In this document: piece after piece, positions 9,099-18,166 of the stretch
How the letters are laid out: each line of letters opens with the position of its first letter
How positions within the stretch are numbered: the stretch's first letter is position 1
Translations under genes and position numbers: made by a program
Source of the DNA: CALNYS01 sp942490855
GTDB taxonomy: Bacteria > Planctomycetota > Phycisphaerae > Phycisphaerales > UBA1924
DNA length: 64,000 bases
Assembly (NCBI GenBank): GCA_942490855.1
Contig: CALNYS010000005.1
Span: forward strand, 372,001-436,000
Direction: 5' to 3'
Notes under the pieces: model-generated
The model's database searches: none
What the model was told of the DNA's origin: nothing
Seen by the model: only the letters and a program-made list of their open reading frames with translations

Positions 9099-9671
9099 TT
9101 AGTCCACCTTCGGCAGCGTGAGCCCCGCCTGGTCTTGGTACTTCCCGCCCTTGTCCGCGTAGCTGACGGCGCAGACGCGATCGGCCTTGAGGAAGACGAA
9201 CTGCGCGATGCCCTCGTTGGCGTACACGCGGGCCGGGAGCGGGGTGGTGTTGCTGATCTCGAGCGTGACCTTGCCGCGCCACTCGGGCTCGAGGGGCGTG
9301 ACGTTGACGATGAGGCCGCAGCGGGCGTAGGTGCTCTTGCCGACGCAGAGCACGAGGACGTCGCGGGGGATGTCGAAGGTCTCGACGGTCTCGCACAGGG
9401 CGAAGCTGTTGGGCGGGATGACGATGTGGTCGGTGTTGTGGTCGTTGGTGTCGACCTCGACCATGAGCTCGGGGTTGAACTTCTTGGGGTCCACCTCGAC
9501 GATCCCGCCGGAGCGGGGCGTGGGGGTGAAGATCTTGAAGCAGGTGCCGACGCGGACGTCGTAGCCGTAGCTGGTGACGCCGTAGGAGACCTTCCCGGCG
9601 CGTCGCTCGCCCTCGGCGAAGGGCTCGATGCCGACGAGCTCTCGGATTTGCGTATCGCACAGGACAGCCAT
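9099..9671 (-). CDS. dcd: dCTP deaminase
   Basis: Deaminates dCTP to dUTP, supplying dUMP for thymidylate synthesis; a cytoplasmic homotrimer/hexamer. ATG 9669-9671 gives 190 residues (MAVLCDTQIRELVG), close to the 193 of the E. coli enzyme. Diagnostic stretches are SYGVTSYGYDVRVG, IVIPPNSFALCETVETFDIP, GKSTYARCGLIVNVTPLEP (with the Ser and Arg of the active-site loop) and ISNTTPLPARVYANEGIAQ (with the catalytic Glu). Whether it is a pure deaminase or a bifunctional deaminase/dUTPase cannot be decided here. It shares deoxynucleotide metabolism with nrdJ, about 1.3 kb downstream on the same strand, with two unrelated genes in between. Confidence 0.95.
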   Translation of the reverse strand: MAVLCDTQIRELVGIEPFAEGERRAGKVSYGVTSYGYDVRVGTCFKIFTPTPRSGGIVEVDPKKFNPELMVEVDTNDHNTDHIVIPPNSFALCETVETFDIPRDVLVLCVGKSTYARCGLIVNVTPLEPEWRGKVTLEISNTTPLPARVYANEGIAQFVFLKADRVCAVSYADKGGKYQDQAGLTLPKVD

Positions 9672-10060
9672 CGGCGTGCACCCTTTGCTCGCCGTTCGTG
9701 CCCCGACTCGGAGTGAGGCGGGGTGGATCGAACGAATTGACACGTTGCCGTCGCCGACCCCACCGGCCCGCGACCTCGAACTCCGAATCCCTGGCTCGGC
9801 CCGATAACCAGGCCGAACCAGGAGAGACCGTCGTTGGACGGCGGTCCGCACTGTACCGCTACATCTCGTGCTTACAACCCCTTCGTCCACAAATTCTAGG
9901 GCATAAGGTGTCGCAAGACCTGTCGATAAAGGCGCAATTTTGTGCGGCGCTTCGGGTTGCGCGCCCGGCGCTTTCTCGGTCACACCCCCCTCCCGCCCTC
10001 CGCCTGGCGCAACCTGTCGGGAACGCCCGCGCGGGCGCCCGGCGTTCTAGAATCCCACGC
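9672..10060. other. Divergent intergenic region dcd / pcrA
   Basis: About 390 bases between two divergently transcribed genes, so promoters for both should lie here. The segment around 9885-9945 is AT-richer than its surroundings. I could not place a convincing -35/-10 pair with normal spacing on either strand; a TTGACA at 9737-9742 lacks a partner -10. Open frames that run through it are extensions of the flanking genes without start-site support. Confidence 0.4.
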
Positions 10061-12421
10061 ATGCCCGACCCCTCCACGAACCTAACAATACCCGACTTTC
10101 TCGCCTTGGACAACCCGGCGGAGGTCGCCCCCCCCGCGGGGGATGAACTCCTCGACGACCTGACGCCCGAGCAGCGGGCCGCGGCCGAGCACACCACGGG
10201 CCCGGCGCTGATCCTGGCGGCGGCGGGGTCGGGCAAGACGCGGGTGATCACGCGGCGCATCGCGAAGCTGGTGCGCGACGGCGAGCCGGCGTGGTCGATC
10301 CTCGCGCTGACGTTCACGAACAAGGCGGCCGGCGAGATGCGCGAGCGCGCCGAGTCGCTGCTAACGGGGCGGAGCAACTCGCGGGGGCTGACGGTCACGA
10401 CATTCCACTCTCTGTGTGCGCGCCTGCTGCGCCGCTACGCGGAGGCGGCGAACCTCAAGCCCGACTACGCGATCTACAACACGAGCGACCAGCTCGCGGT
10501 GGTGAAGCGGGCGGTCGCGGACGCCGGGCTGAGCACGGGGAACTGGTCGCCGAGGTCGGTGCTCAGCGCGATCAGCAACGCGAAGAACGAGCTGCTCGAC
10601 GCGGAGGCGTTCGAGATGAACGCGGGCGACTTCTACGCGCGCACGATCGCGAAGATCTACCACGCGTACGAGCACGCGCTGCGCAAGGCGGGGGCGGTGG
10701 ACTTTGACGACCTGCTCCTGATGACCGTAAAAGCCTTGAAACGCGACGAATCGGCGCGCGCCGAGTGCGTGGCGCGCTGGCGCTGGCTGATGATCGACGA
10801 GTACCAGGACACCAACGCGGCGCAGTTCGAGCTGGCGCGGCTGCTGTGCCCGACGGGGACGCCGCCCAACATCTGCGTGGTGGGCGACCCGGACCAGTCC
10901 ATCTACGGCTGGCGCGGCGCCGACATCCGCAACATCCTCGATTTCGAGCAGGCGTTCCCCGGGGCGCGCGTCATCACGCTCGGGCAGAACTTCCGCTCGA
11001 CGGCGGCGATCCTCGGCGTCGCCGACGCGCTCATCAAGAACAACCAGGACCGCCGCGACAAGCCGCTCTACACCACGAGCGAGGGCGGCGAGCCCGTCGA
11101 GGTCGCGCTGTGCCGCGACGAGCGCCACGAGGCGGAGCTGGTGTCGAAGTGGCTCGCGGGCCAGCGGGAGCGCGGGCTGTCGTGGAAGGACTGCGCGATC
11201 TTCTACCGCGTGAACTCCCTCTCGCGCGTGATGGAGGACGCCCTGCGCGCCGCCGGGACGCCCTACGCGATCGCCCGGGGCACCGCGTTCTACGACCGCG
11301 AGGAGATCCGCGACGCCCTCGCGTACATGCGCGTGCTGGCGAACCCCGCCGACGACGTGTCGCTCCGGCGCATCGTCAACAAGCCGGCGCGCGGGCTGGG
11401 CAAGACGTCCCTCGCCCGCGTCGAGATGCTCGCCCGCGAGCGGGACGTGCCGCTGTACGAGGGTCTGCGGGCCGCGGCGGGCGGGGCGCTCGAAGGCGAG
11501 ATCACCTCGCGCTCGCGCAACGCGATGGGCGCCTTCGTCACGATGATCGACGGGTGGCGCGAGTCGTGCACGATGCTGGGCGTCGAGACCGCCGGCTCGC
11601 TGCAGGAGCTCGTCGAGCGGGTCGTCCGCGAGTCGGGGCTCGAGAAGCACCACGGGTCCAAGACGCTCCAGTCGGGCGAGCCCGACGCCGACCGCCTCGA
11701 GAACCTCGCCGAGCTGATCAGCTCCGCCCACGACTTCGACATGGAGTACGTGCCCGAGGCGGACGCGGCGATGGAGATCGTCGCCGAGGCCGAGGGCGAG
11801 CCGGTGAACGTCGAGACGCCCCCGCTGCTGTCGATGCTGCGGGCGTACCTGGAATCGGTCGCGCTCGTCGCCGACGCCGACGCGGTGGACCCCGAGCAGG
11901 GCGCCGTCACGATGATGACCCTGCACGCGAGCAAGGGGCTGGAGTTCAAGGCCGTCGCGATGATCGGCCTCGAAGAGGGCCTGCTCCCCCACTCCCGCGC
12001 CAACGAGTCCGACAGCGAGCTTGAAGAAGAACGCCGCCTCTGCTTCGTGGGCGCCACCCGCGCGATGGAGCGTTTGCTCATCACCAGCGCGTCCTACCGC
12101 ACCCAACGCGGCATGATGGAACGCACCATCGGCAGCCGGTTCCTCGAGGAACTCCCCGAGGCGCACGTGAAGGTCCGCGACGAGACCAGCACCCACGACC
12201 GCGGCAGCGCTTCCATCGGCGACTACGAGTCCGTCCCCGACGAGTCCGACGACCTCGGCGGGCTGTGCGAGGGCATGATGGTCCGCCACCCGCGCTTCGG
12301 CGTGGGCAAGGTGGACGCCATCCTCTCCAAGGGCCCCCAGCCCCGCGTGCGGATCGCGTTCATGCAAGCCGGGATGAAGACGATCGTGCTGGGCTACGCG
12401 CCGCTGGTGCCGCTGGATTGA
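10061..12421 (+). CDS. pcrA: UvrD/PcrA-type superfamily 1 DNA helicase
   Basis: A 786-residue 3'-5' DNA helicase for repair and replication-fork clearance. All SF1A motifs are visible in order: Q-motif region LTPEQRAAAEHT, Walker A AAAGSGKTRVITRRI, motif Ia ALTFTNKAAGEMRERA, Walker B MIDEYQDTNAAQFEL, motif III VVGDPDQSIYGWRGAD, motif IV LGQNFRSTAAI, motif V VTMMTLHASKGLEFKAV and motif VI EERRLCFVGATRAMERL. The C-terminus contains GMMVRHPRFGVGKV, the small Tudor-like domain seen in PcrA/UvrD but not in Rep, which supports this subfamily. ATG 10061 is chosen because the 20 residues before the first motif already give a normal N-terminus. No LexA-type box was identified. Confidence 0.95.
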   Translation: MPDPSTNLTIPDFLALDNPAEVAPPAGDELLDDLTPEQRAAAEHTTGPALILAAAGSGKTRVITRRIAKLVRDGEPAWSILALTFTNKAAGEMRERAESLLTGRSNSRGLTVTTFHSLCARLLRRYAEAANLKPDYAIYNTSDQLAVVKRAVADAGLSTGNWSPRSVLSAISNAKNELLDAEAFEMNAGDFYARTIAKIYHAYEHALRKAGAVDFDDLLLMTVKALKRDESARAECVARWRWLMIDEYQDTNAAQFELARLLCPTGTPPNICVVGDPDQSIYGWRGADIRNILDFEQAFPGARVITLGQNFRSTAAILGVADALIKNNQDRRDKPLYTTSEGGEPVEVALCRDERHEAELVSKWLAGQRERGLSWKDCAIFYRVNSLSRVMEDALRAAGTPYAIARGTAFYDREEIRDALAYMRVLANPADDVSLRRIVNKPARGLGKTSLARVEMLARERDVPLYEGLRAAAGGALEGEITSRSRNAMGAFVTMIDGWRESCTMLGVETAGSLQELVERVVRESGLEKHHGSKTLQSGEPDADRLENLAELISSAHDFDMEYVPEADAAMEIVAEAEGEPVNVETPPLLSMLRAYLESVALVADADAVDPEQGAVTMMTLHASKGLEFKAVAMIGLEEGLLPHSRANESDSELEEERRLCFVGATRAMERLLITSASYRTQRGMMERTIGSRFLEELPEAHVKVRDETSTHDRGSASIGDYESVPDESDDLGGLCEGMMVRHPRFGVGKVDAILSKGPQPRVRIAFMQAGMKTIVLGYAPLVPLD

Positions 12422-12424
12422 TCC

Positions 12425-14101
12425 TCACCGCGCCTCGTGTACCACAACCCCGCCCACAACCGTCAGCACCACCCGCGTGCCCTTGATTTCCTCGGCGCTC
12501 GCGCTCAGCACGTCGCGGTCGAGCACGATGAAGTCCGCGGACTTCCCGACCTCGATCGCGCCCGCCTCGTCCTCCGCGAACAGCTTGTACGCGGCGCTGC
12601 GCGTGTACCCCACCAGCGCCTCTTCCACGCTGATCGCCTGCTCGGGCAGGAACGCCTCGCCTTCGGTCGTCTCTGACGCGACGGCGGCCCAGATCCCGAG
12701 GAACGGGTTCACGTCGACCACGGGCCAGTCGCTGCCGAGCGCAACAAGCGCCCCAGAGTCGATCAGATCACGGAACGCGTAGCTCGTCTTCACACGGCTG
12801 GGGCCCAGTCGGTCCTGCGCGTAGCGACCGTCGTCGGCCTTGTGCAGCGGCTGCATGCTCGCGATGACGCCCAGCCCTGCGAACCGCGGGATGTCCTCAA
12901 GCGACAGGTGCTGCGCGTGCTCGACCGCCGGGCGCACGGCGCGCCGCTGCTCCTCCGGGATCGCCTCGAACCAGGCGAGCAGCGTCCCGTTGGCCCGGTC
13001 GCCGATCGCGTGGACGATCGGCTGCAACCCGAGAGCCGCGCCTTCGAGAACGAGTTCCTTCAGCGACCCGTCCGCCGCGAGCGCCAGCGGGAAACCCGCG
13101 TTCTCCTCGTGCAGGTGCGCGGGGTTGTCGTAGAAGGGCGCGTTCATCCACGCCGTGCGCGAGCCAAGCGAACCGTCCATGTACCCCTTAAAGCCAATGA
13201 TCGACAACCGCCCCGCGAGCGTGCGCCGCGGCGATGCCCACGCGAGCGTCTCGCGCCAGCGCGTCATGTCGTTATCGCCGGTCCGGCGCACCGACGCCGC
13301 CACGTGGATCGGCATCAAACCGCTCTGGGCGAGCGGCGTGAGCTGGCGTTCGATGACGCGGCGTGAATCGATCGACCCCACCCGCGTCACGCCGAGCGAC
13401 GCGGCGTGCGTCATCACACGCTCAAGCAGCCCCTGCATCACCGCGTCGCTCGCGCGGGGCGCGTGGGTGTACACCAGCCCCATCGCCTCCTCGAAGAGCT
13501 CGCCCGTTGGCGCGCCGTCGGCGCGGCGCCCGATGCGCCCGCCCGGCGGATCGGCGGGCCCGCGGGCGTCGATCCCAGCGAGCGCCAGCGCCGCCGAAGA
13601 CGCCAGGTTCGAGTGCCCGTCCATGCGCACGAGCACCGCCGGGCGCCCCGCGACGGCCCGGTCGATCTCCTCCGCCGTCGGCGGCGTCTGGTCGTCCCAC
13701 GACTCGGCCGACCAGCGCGTCCCGAAGACCCACGCGTCGGGAGCCTTCTGGTCCGCCCACTCCCGAAGCCGCGCGAGCAGGTCGTCGCGGCTCGTCGCGG
13801 GCCGCAGATCGACCGCCCGCGCGACCTGTGCGGCGCCGCCCAGGTGAACGTGCGCGTCGATGAGCCCGGGCAACACCCGCGCCCCGCCCGCGTCGATGAT
13901 GCTCGTGTGCGCTCCGATGAGCGCGTCAACGCCATCATCGACCGCGACAAACCGCCCAGCGCGCACCGCGAACGACGACGCGGCCGGCCGCGCGGGGTCG
14001 CCCGTCCAGACGTTCGCGTTGACGACGACAACGTCCGCCGGCTGCGCGAACGCGCCGGAGGTCAGAACCGAAACGAGACAAACGATCAGGGTGCGGAGCA
14101 T
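12425..14101 (-). CDS. Exported amidohydrolase (YtcJ-like)
   Basis: A 558-residue metal-dependent hydrolase of the amidohydrolase 3/YtcJ group. The first 20 residues (MLRTLIVCLVSVLTSGAFAQ) form a signal peptide with an AFA-Q type cleavage site, so the enzyme is periplasmic or surface-exposed. Metal and catalytic motifs are PGLIDAHVHLGG (first HxH), a conserved central Lys region GFKGYMDGSLGSRTA, HAIGDRAN, EHAQHL and the late Asp in LGSDWPV. The C-terminal SADFIVLDRDVL closes the small beta-sandwich. Substrates of this family are poorly known (N-acyl, formamide-like or cyclic amide compounds). It converges with pcrA, with 3 nt between the stops. Confidence 0.88.
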   Translation of the reverse strand: MLRTLIVCLVSVLTSGAFAQPADVVVVNANVWTGDPARPAASSFAVRAGRFVAVDDGVDALIGAHTSIIDAGGARVLPGLIDAHVHLGGAAQVARAVDLRPATSRDDLLARLREWADQKAPDAWVFGTRWSAESWDDQTPPTAEEIDRAVAGRPAVLVRMDGHSNLASSAALALAGIDARGPADPPGGRIGRRADGAPTGELFEEAMGLVYTHAPRASDAVMQGLLERVMTHAASLGVTRVGSIDSRRVIERQLTPLAQSGLMPIHVAASVRRTGDNDMTRWRETLAWASPRRTLAGRLSIIGFKGYMDGSLGSRTAWMNAPFYDNPAHLHEENAGFPLALAADGSLKELVLEGAALGLQPIVHAIGDRANGTLLAWFEAIPEEQRRAVRPAVEHAQHLSLEDIPRFAGLGVIASMQPLHKADDGRYAQDRLGPSRVKTSYAFRDLIDSGALVALGSDWPVVDVNPFLGIWAAVASETTEGEAFLPEQAISVEEALVGYTRSAAYKLFAEDEAGAIEVGKSADFIVLDRDVLSASAEEIKGTRVVLTVVGGVVVHEAR

Positions 14102-14133
14102 GGCGTGGGCCTCCGCACAGAGTGTATTGCGTC

Positions 14134-15450
14134 TTAGACCAGCAGCGTCGCCGGCGCCTCAAGCAGGTTCTTCAGCGTGCTCAGGTACGCCGCGGCCATC
14201 GCGCCGTCGATCACGCGGTGGTCGCTCGACATGGTCATCGCCATCCGGTGCCCCACCGCCAGCTCGCCGTCCTTGACGACGGGCTGCTCGATGCTCGCGC
14301 CGACCGCGAGGATCGCGACGTTGGGCGGGTTCACGATCGCGTTGAAATGGTCCACGCCGAACATGCCGAGGTTGCTGATGGTGAATGTGCTGTCCGCCAT
14401 CTCCTCGACGGTCAGCCCGCGCTCGCGGGCCTTCTTCGCGAGGCGCTTGGTCTCGCTGGAGATCTGACGCAGCCCGATGCGGTCGGCGTGGCGGATCGTC
14501 GCGACGACCAGCCCGCCGCCCTTTTCTTCGGGCAGCGAGATCGCCACGCCGACGTTCACGTCGCCGCTGATCTCGATGCTCGATTCGTTCCACCGCCCGT
14601 TCACGTGCGGGTGCTGGTGCATCGCCAGCGCGCAGGCGCGGACGAGGAAGTCGTTCACGCTCAGCTTCACGCCCTGCGACGACAGCTGCTCGTTGAGCGA
14701 GCCGCGGAGCGCCATCAGCGGCTCCATGTCCACGCTCACCGTCACCTGGTAGTGCGGCACGGTCGTCTTCGACTCGACGAGACGCTTGGCGATCGTGCGC
14801 CGCATGTTCGAGAGCTCGACGCTGCGCGCTTCGAGCGTCGCGTTCTCGACGGGCATCATCGGCGGCGCAGCGGCAGCAGAACCCGCGGGCGCCCCGGCGC
14901 TCGCGCCGCTCGCGGCGGCCTCGACGTCCGCCTTGACGATCCGACCCGACGGGCCCGAACCCGTCAGCGAACCGAGATCCACGCCCGTTTCGTCGGCGAT
15001 CTTCTTCGCAAGCGGCGACGCGAACACGCGCTCTCCCGAGCCCGCGGCTGAGCCGTTCGTCGAGGGCGACGGGGCGCTCTTCGGCGGGTCCATCACCGCG
15101 GTGGACGACCCGCTGTCCGACCCGCCGCTCTCGTCGCTCGACCCCGCGGACTTGGACTTGGAGGACGCTGCGCCCGAGCCCGCGCTCGCGGCGGCTTCGC
15201 CCACGTCTTCGCCTTCCTCGGCGAGCACGGCGATCACCGCGCCGACATCAACCGTGTCGCCCTCGCCCGCGACGATCTTGGCGAGCACGCCGTCGTCGTA
15301 CGCCTGGAGCTCCATCGTCGCCTTGTCGGTCTCGATGTCCGCGAGCATGTCGCCCGCGCTCACCTCGGCGCCCTCGGCGACGTTCCATTTAATGACCGTC
15401 CCCTGCTCCATGGTGTCGGAGAGGCGCGGCATGGTGATTTCGATGGGCAT
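14134..15450 (-). CDS. pdhC: Dihydrolipoyllysine acetyltransferase, pyruvate dehydrogenase E2
   Basis: A 438-residue E2 core of the pyruvate dehydrogenase complex, moving acetyl groups from E1 to CoA. There is one N-terminal lipoyl domain (residues 1-78) with the lipoylated Lys43 in ETDKATMEL. An Asp/Ser/Gly-rich linker follows, then the E3/E1-binding domain VFASPLAKKIADETGV...GPSGRIVKADVE, an Ala/Pro-rich linker and the catalytic domain ending in DHRVIDGAMAA with His411 and Asp415. The first eight residues, MPIEITMP, are typical of this family. It lies on the same strand as pdhA/pdhB but about 1.7 kb downstream, separated by a redoxin and a hypothetical gene. No E3 (lipoamide dehydrogenase) gene is in the window. 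Confidence 0.94.
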   Translation of the reverse strand: MPIEITMPRLSDTMEQGTVIKWNVAEGAEVSAGDMLADIETDKATMELQAYDDGVLAKIVAGEGDTVDVGAVIAVLAEEGEDVGEAAASAGSGAASSKSKSAGSSDESGGSDSGSSTAVMDPPKSAPSPSTNGSAAGSGERVFASPLAKKIADETGVDLGSLTGSGPSGRIVKADVEAAASGASAGAPAGSAAAAPPMMPVENATLEARSVELSNMRRTIAKRLVESKTTVPHYQVTVSVDMEPLMALRGSLNEQLSSQGVKLSVNDFLVRACALAMHQHPHVNGRWNESSIEISGDVNVGVAISLPEEKGGGLVVATIRHADRIGLRQISSETKRLAKKARERGLTVEEMADSTFTISNLGMFGVDHFNAIVNPPNVAILAVGASIEQPVVKDGELAVGHRMAMTMSSDHRVIDGAMAAAYLSTLKNLLEAPATLLV

Positions 15451-15523
15451 GGGCGGGTCTCGCGTGCGGGGAAGGTGTACTGGGCTATCGGCCGTTTCGT
15501 GCCCCAGTATACGCCGAGGACGC

Positions 15524-16490
15524 CTATTCCTCGCCGCCTGCGCCGCTCAGCGCCTTCCGATAACGCTCGAGCGTCTGCGTGTAGTACCCCACCCACGATC
15601 CGTCGTCGCCCTCAAGCGCCAACGCCTCCTCCTGGAAGCCCACCGCCCCGCGCGCATCGCCGAGCTCGAACCGCACCGCGGCGAGCACGTGGCGCGGGAA
15701 GCTCTCGCTCTCGCCGAGGTCCATCGCGCGCCGGGCCAGCCGCTCGGCGAGCCGCGAGATCCCGGTCCTCGATGGCTCCCCCCGGGTTGAGCACCAGACG
15801 CCACGCGATCGCGTTGACCTGCTCCCAGTCGTCCCCGGCCAGCGCCTCGGCGCCCGCCCAGTCCTCGTTCTCGAGCGCCGCTTCCAGACGATCGGCGTCC
15901 GACATCCCCGCCGCGAGCTCGGCCTCGAACGTCTCGCGGTACGCCGCCCGGTCCCAGTCCCCCGCGAGATACGCCGCCAGCACGTCTTCGATCTTGCCGG
16001 TCTTGGGATGCCCCACCCACTCGATCACGCCGTCGCGGCCGATGATCATGCCCTGCGGCAGCACGTACCGGCTCGACGCTTCGAGCACGCCCGTGCGCGT
16101 CGAGAGGTCCGGGTCCGTCGCGACCACGAAGCGCATCCGATCGCTCTGGGTGCGGTCTTCGTCAACCCGCGTGCGCAGGAACGCCTCGACGGTCGCGAGC
16201 GGCTCGTCCGAGACCCCGATGACCACCACGCCCCGATCCGCGTACTCCTCTTGGAGCTCGCTCATCGCCGGGAACCCGCCGATGCACGGCGCGCACCACG
16301 TGGCCCAGAAGTCCAGGACGTAGACGTTCCCGTCGCCCGGCGTGATCGCGCTGACCCCGCCGGGGGTCTTCACCCAGTGGGCGATATCCATGTCGGGGGC
16401 GGGGTCGCCGATGCGCAGGTCCGGGACGGCCGACACCGAGGCCGCGAGAGACACGAGCGGGATCAGGACGCACAAACGAGAAGGCTGCAT
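15524..16490 (-). CDS. TlpA-like thioredoxin-family protein with C-terminal extension, one frameshift
   Basis: An exported thiol redoxin. ATG 16488-16490 gives the signal peptide MQPSRLCVLIPLVSLAASVS, then a TlpA/AhpC-type domain with VLDFWATWCAPCIGGFPAM (active CxxC) and VIGVSDEPLATVEAFL, the usual cis-Pro region SSRYVLPQG, and a helical extension of about 100 residues that resembles tetratricopeptide-like tails of planctomycete redoxins. The frame breaks near 15754: removing one G of a GG pair restores RDLALAERLARRAMDLGESE and continues to the stop at 15524, for 321 residues. It sits between pdhB and pdhC on the same strand. A role in periplasmic disulfide reduction is inferred; it cannot act directly on the cytoplasmic dehydrogenase complex. 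Confidence 0.85.
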
Positions 16491-16554
16491 AGGAAGGCTC
16501 CGGTCAACGTGTACACGCACCCCGTAGCCCTTCGACGCGAGCCGGCGTGTGGAT

Positions 16555-17040
16555 TCAAGGCTCGCCGCAGAGCAACGGCGGGTGTTTCCTGGCTTGGGCG
16601 AACGTCCCGGCGTTCTTGAACGGCCAGAACGCGGGGTCGTAGCCACGCGATCGCAGACGGCGTTCCTGTGCGCCGCGGGTGTACCGGCGACTGAATCCGA
16701 GCGTCACACAATCAAGCCACCGGGCGATCACTCTCAAGCGAAGCGAGCGCGCGGGCCACTGGTACGCCTGCCCTGAATACAAGAAGAGGAGCACCCGCGC
16801 GACCTCTCGCTTCTGCTCCCGAGAGAGCGAGAGCGTGTGCTCACGGAGATCGGAGTACAGGAACCAGAAGTACTCGAAGTAGCACGCGCGCGTCGCGGGG
16901 CCCGCGCACATGGCGGCGTCTTCAAACTGATCGTTGGTCACTCTGCCAGCAGCGAGGCGACGCCCCAGCTGCGCGAGCGAGCGTCGCGCCGGCGTCTCGA
17001 AACTCCCGCTCTGGGATATCGCGTCTCTCTTTCGAGTCAC
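16555..17040 (-). CDS. Conserved hypothetical protein
   Basis: About 161 residues, soluble and rich in aromatic residues and Arg. The core VTNDQFED...FEYFWFLYSDLREHTLSL followed by VLLFLYSGQAYQWP looks like a family of uncharacterised bacterial proteins I have seen with the pattern TNDEFED ... W-LYSDLREH; no function is known to me. GTG 17038-17040 is chosen because AGGAG (17047-17051 on the plus strand) lies 6 nt upstream; an ATG at 17083-17085 would add 15 residues without a clear ribosome site. It lies downstream of pdhB on the same strand and upstream of the redoxin gene. Confidence 0.6.
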   Translation of the reverse strand: MTRKRDAISQSGSFETPARRSLAQLGRRLAAGRVTNDQFEDAAMCAGPATRACYFEYFWFLYSDLREHTLSLSREQKREVARVLLFLYSGQAYQWPARSLRLRVIARWLDCVTLGFSRRYTRGAQERRLRSRGYDPAFWPFKNAGTFAQARKHPPLLCGEP

Positions 17041-17131
17041 GATTCGCTCCTGCGAACTCCACGCCTCACAAACCGAAAGGAGCATTCCGCAACATACCTG
17101 TGCGGCATGACCATCAATTCGACCGACGCGC

Positions 17132-18166
17132 TTACGCCCCGACCAACGCCTGCACCGATTCGACGATCCGGTCCGCGTTGGGAAGGTACGCCTGCTCGAG
17201 GTTCTTCGCGTAGGGCGTGGGCACGTCGACGGTGTTGAGGCGCTTGGGCGCCGCGTCCAGCCAGTCGAAGCAGCGCTCGCAGATCTGCGTCACGACCTCG
17301 CTCGAGATCCCCGCGAAGGGCCACGACTGGTCCACCACGACCACCTTGTTCGTCTTCTTGACGCTCGCGATGACCGAGTCGATGTCCAGCGGGCGGATGG
17401 TGCGCATGTCGAGCACGTCGCAGGAGATCCCGGCGTCCGCGAGACGGTCGGCGGCCTCGACACAGAAGTGCACCGGGCGCCCGAAGGACACCAGCGTCAC
17501 GTCCGAGCCCTCGCGCAGGCGCGCGGCTTTGCCGAAGGGGATCGCGTAGTGCTCCTCGGGCACGTGCCCCTTGTCCGAGAGCATGCGCTCGGACTCGAGG
17601 AAGAAGACCGGGTCGTCGTCGGCGATCGCCGTCGCGAGCAGGCCCTTGGCGTCGTAGGGGTTCGAGGGGATCGCCATCTTGAGGCCCGGCACGTTCGCGA
17701 AGAGCGCCTCGACGCACCAGGAGTGCGTGGAGCCGAGCTGCCCGCCCGCGCCGTCGTTCCCGCGGAAGACGATGGGGCACCCCCACTGCCCGCCCGACAT
17801 GTACAGCATCTTCGGGGCGTTGTTGAGGATCTGGTCCGCCGCGACGAGCGAGAACGACCACGACATGAACTCGACGATCGGGCGCAGCCCGCGCATCGCC
17901 GCGCCGATGCACATGCCCGCGAACCCGTTCTCGGAGATGGGCGAGTCGATGATCCGCTCGGGCCCGAACTCGTCGAGCATCCCCTGCGAGATCTTGTACG
18001 CGCCGTTGTACTCCGCGACCTCCTCGCCGATCAGGAAGACCCGCTGGTCCTCCCGCATCGCGTGGCTCATCGCCTCGCGGATCGCCTCGCGGAACTGGAT
18101 CACGCGATCGCCCTCGCGCGAGGGGAGATCGGTCAGCGTCTCGTGCTCGATGGTCATCGTGGTCAC
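17132..18166 (-). CDS. pdhB: Pyruvate dehydrogenase E1 beta subunit
   Basis: The 344-residue beta subunit of the heterotetrameric, thiamine-diphosphate-dependent pyruvate (branched-chain type) dehydrogenase E1. Recognisable stretches are VFLIGEEVAEYNGAYKISQG (with the Glu that activates the cofactor), ERIIDSPISENGFAGMCIGA, LRPIVEFMSWSFSLVAADQI and RGNDGAGGQLGSTHS, with a C-terminal transketolase domain containing VLDMRTIRPLDIDSVIASV. GTG 18164-18166 overlaps the pdhA stop (GTGA) with GGGAG 7 nt upstream; the ATG 9 nt further in is a less well-spaced alternative. Overlap means translational coupling with pdhA, as expected for equimolar subunits. Confidence 0.95.
   Translation of the reverse strand: MTTMTIEHETLTDLPSREGDRVIQFREAIREAMSHAMREDQRVFLIGEEVAEYNGAYKISQGMLDEFGPERIIDSPISENGFAGMCIGAAMRGLRPIVEFMSWSFSLVAADQILNNAPKMLYMSGGQWGCPIVFRGNDGAGGQLGSTHSWCVEALFANVPGLKMAIPSNPYDAKGLLATAIADDDPVFFLESERMLSDKGHVPEEHYAIPFGKAARLREGSDVTLVSFGRPVHFCVEAADRLADAGISCDVLDMRTIRPLDIDSVIASVKKTNKVVVVDQSWPFAGISSEVVTQICERCFDWLDAAPKRLNTVDVPTPYAKNLEQAYLPNADRIVESVQALVGA

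Noticed and set aside
9735..9770. Sigma-70 promoter at TTGACA 9737-9742
   Set aside because: No -10 element at 16-18 nt spacing; a single hexamer is expected by chance.
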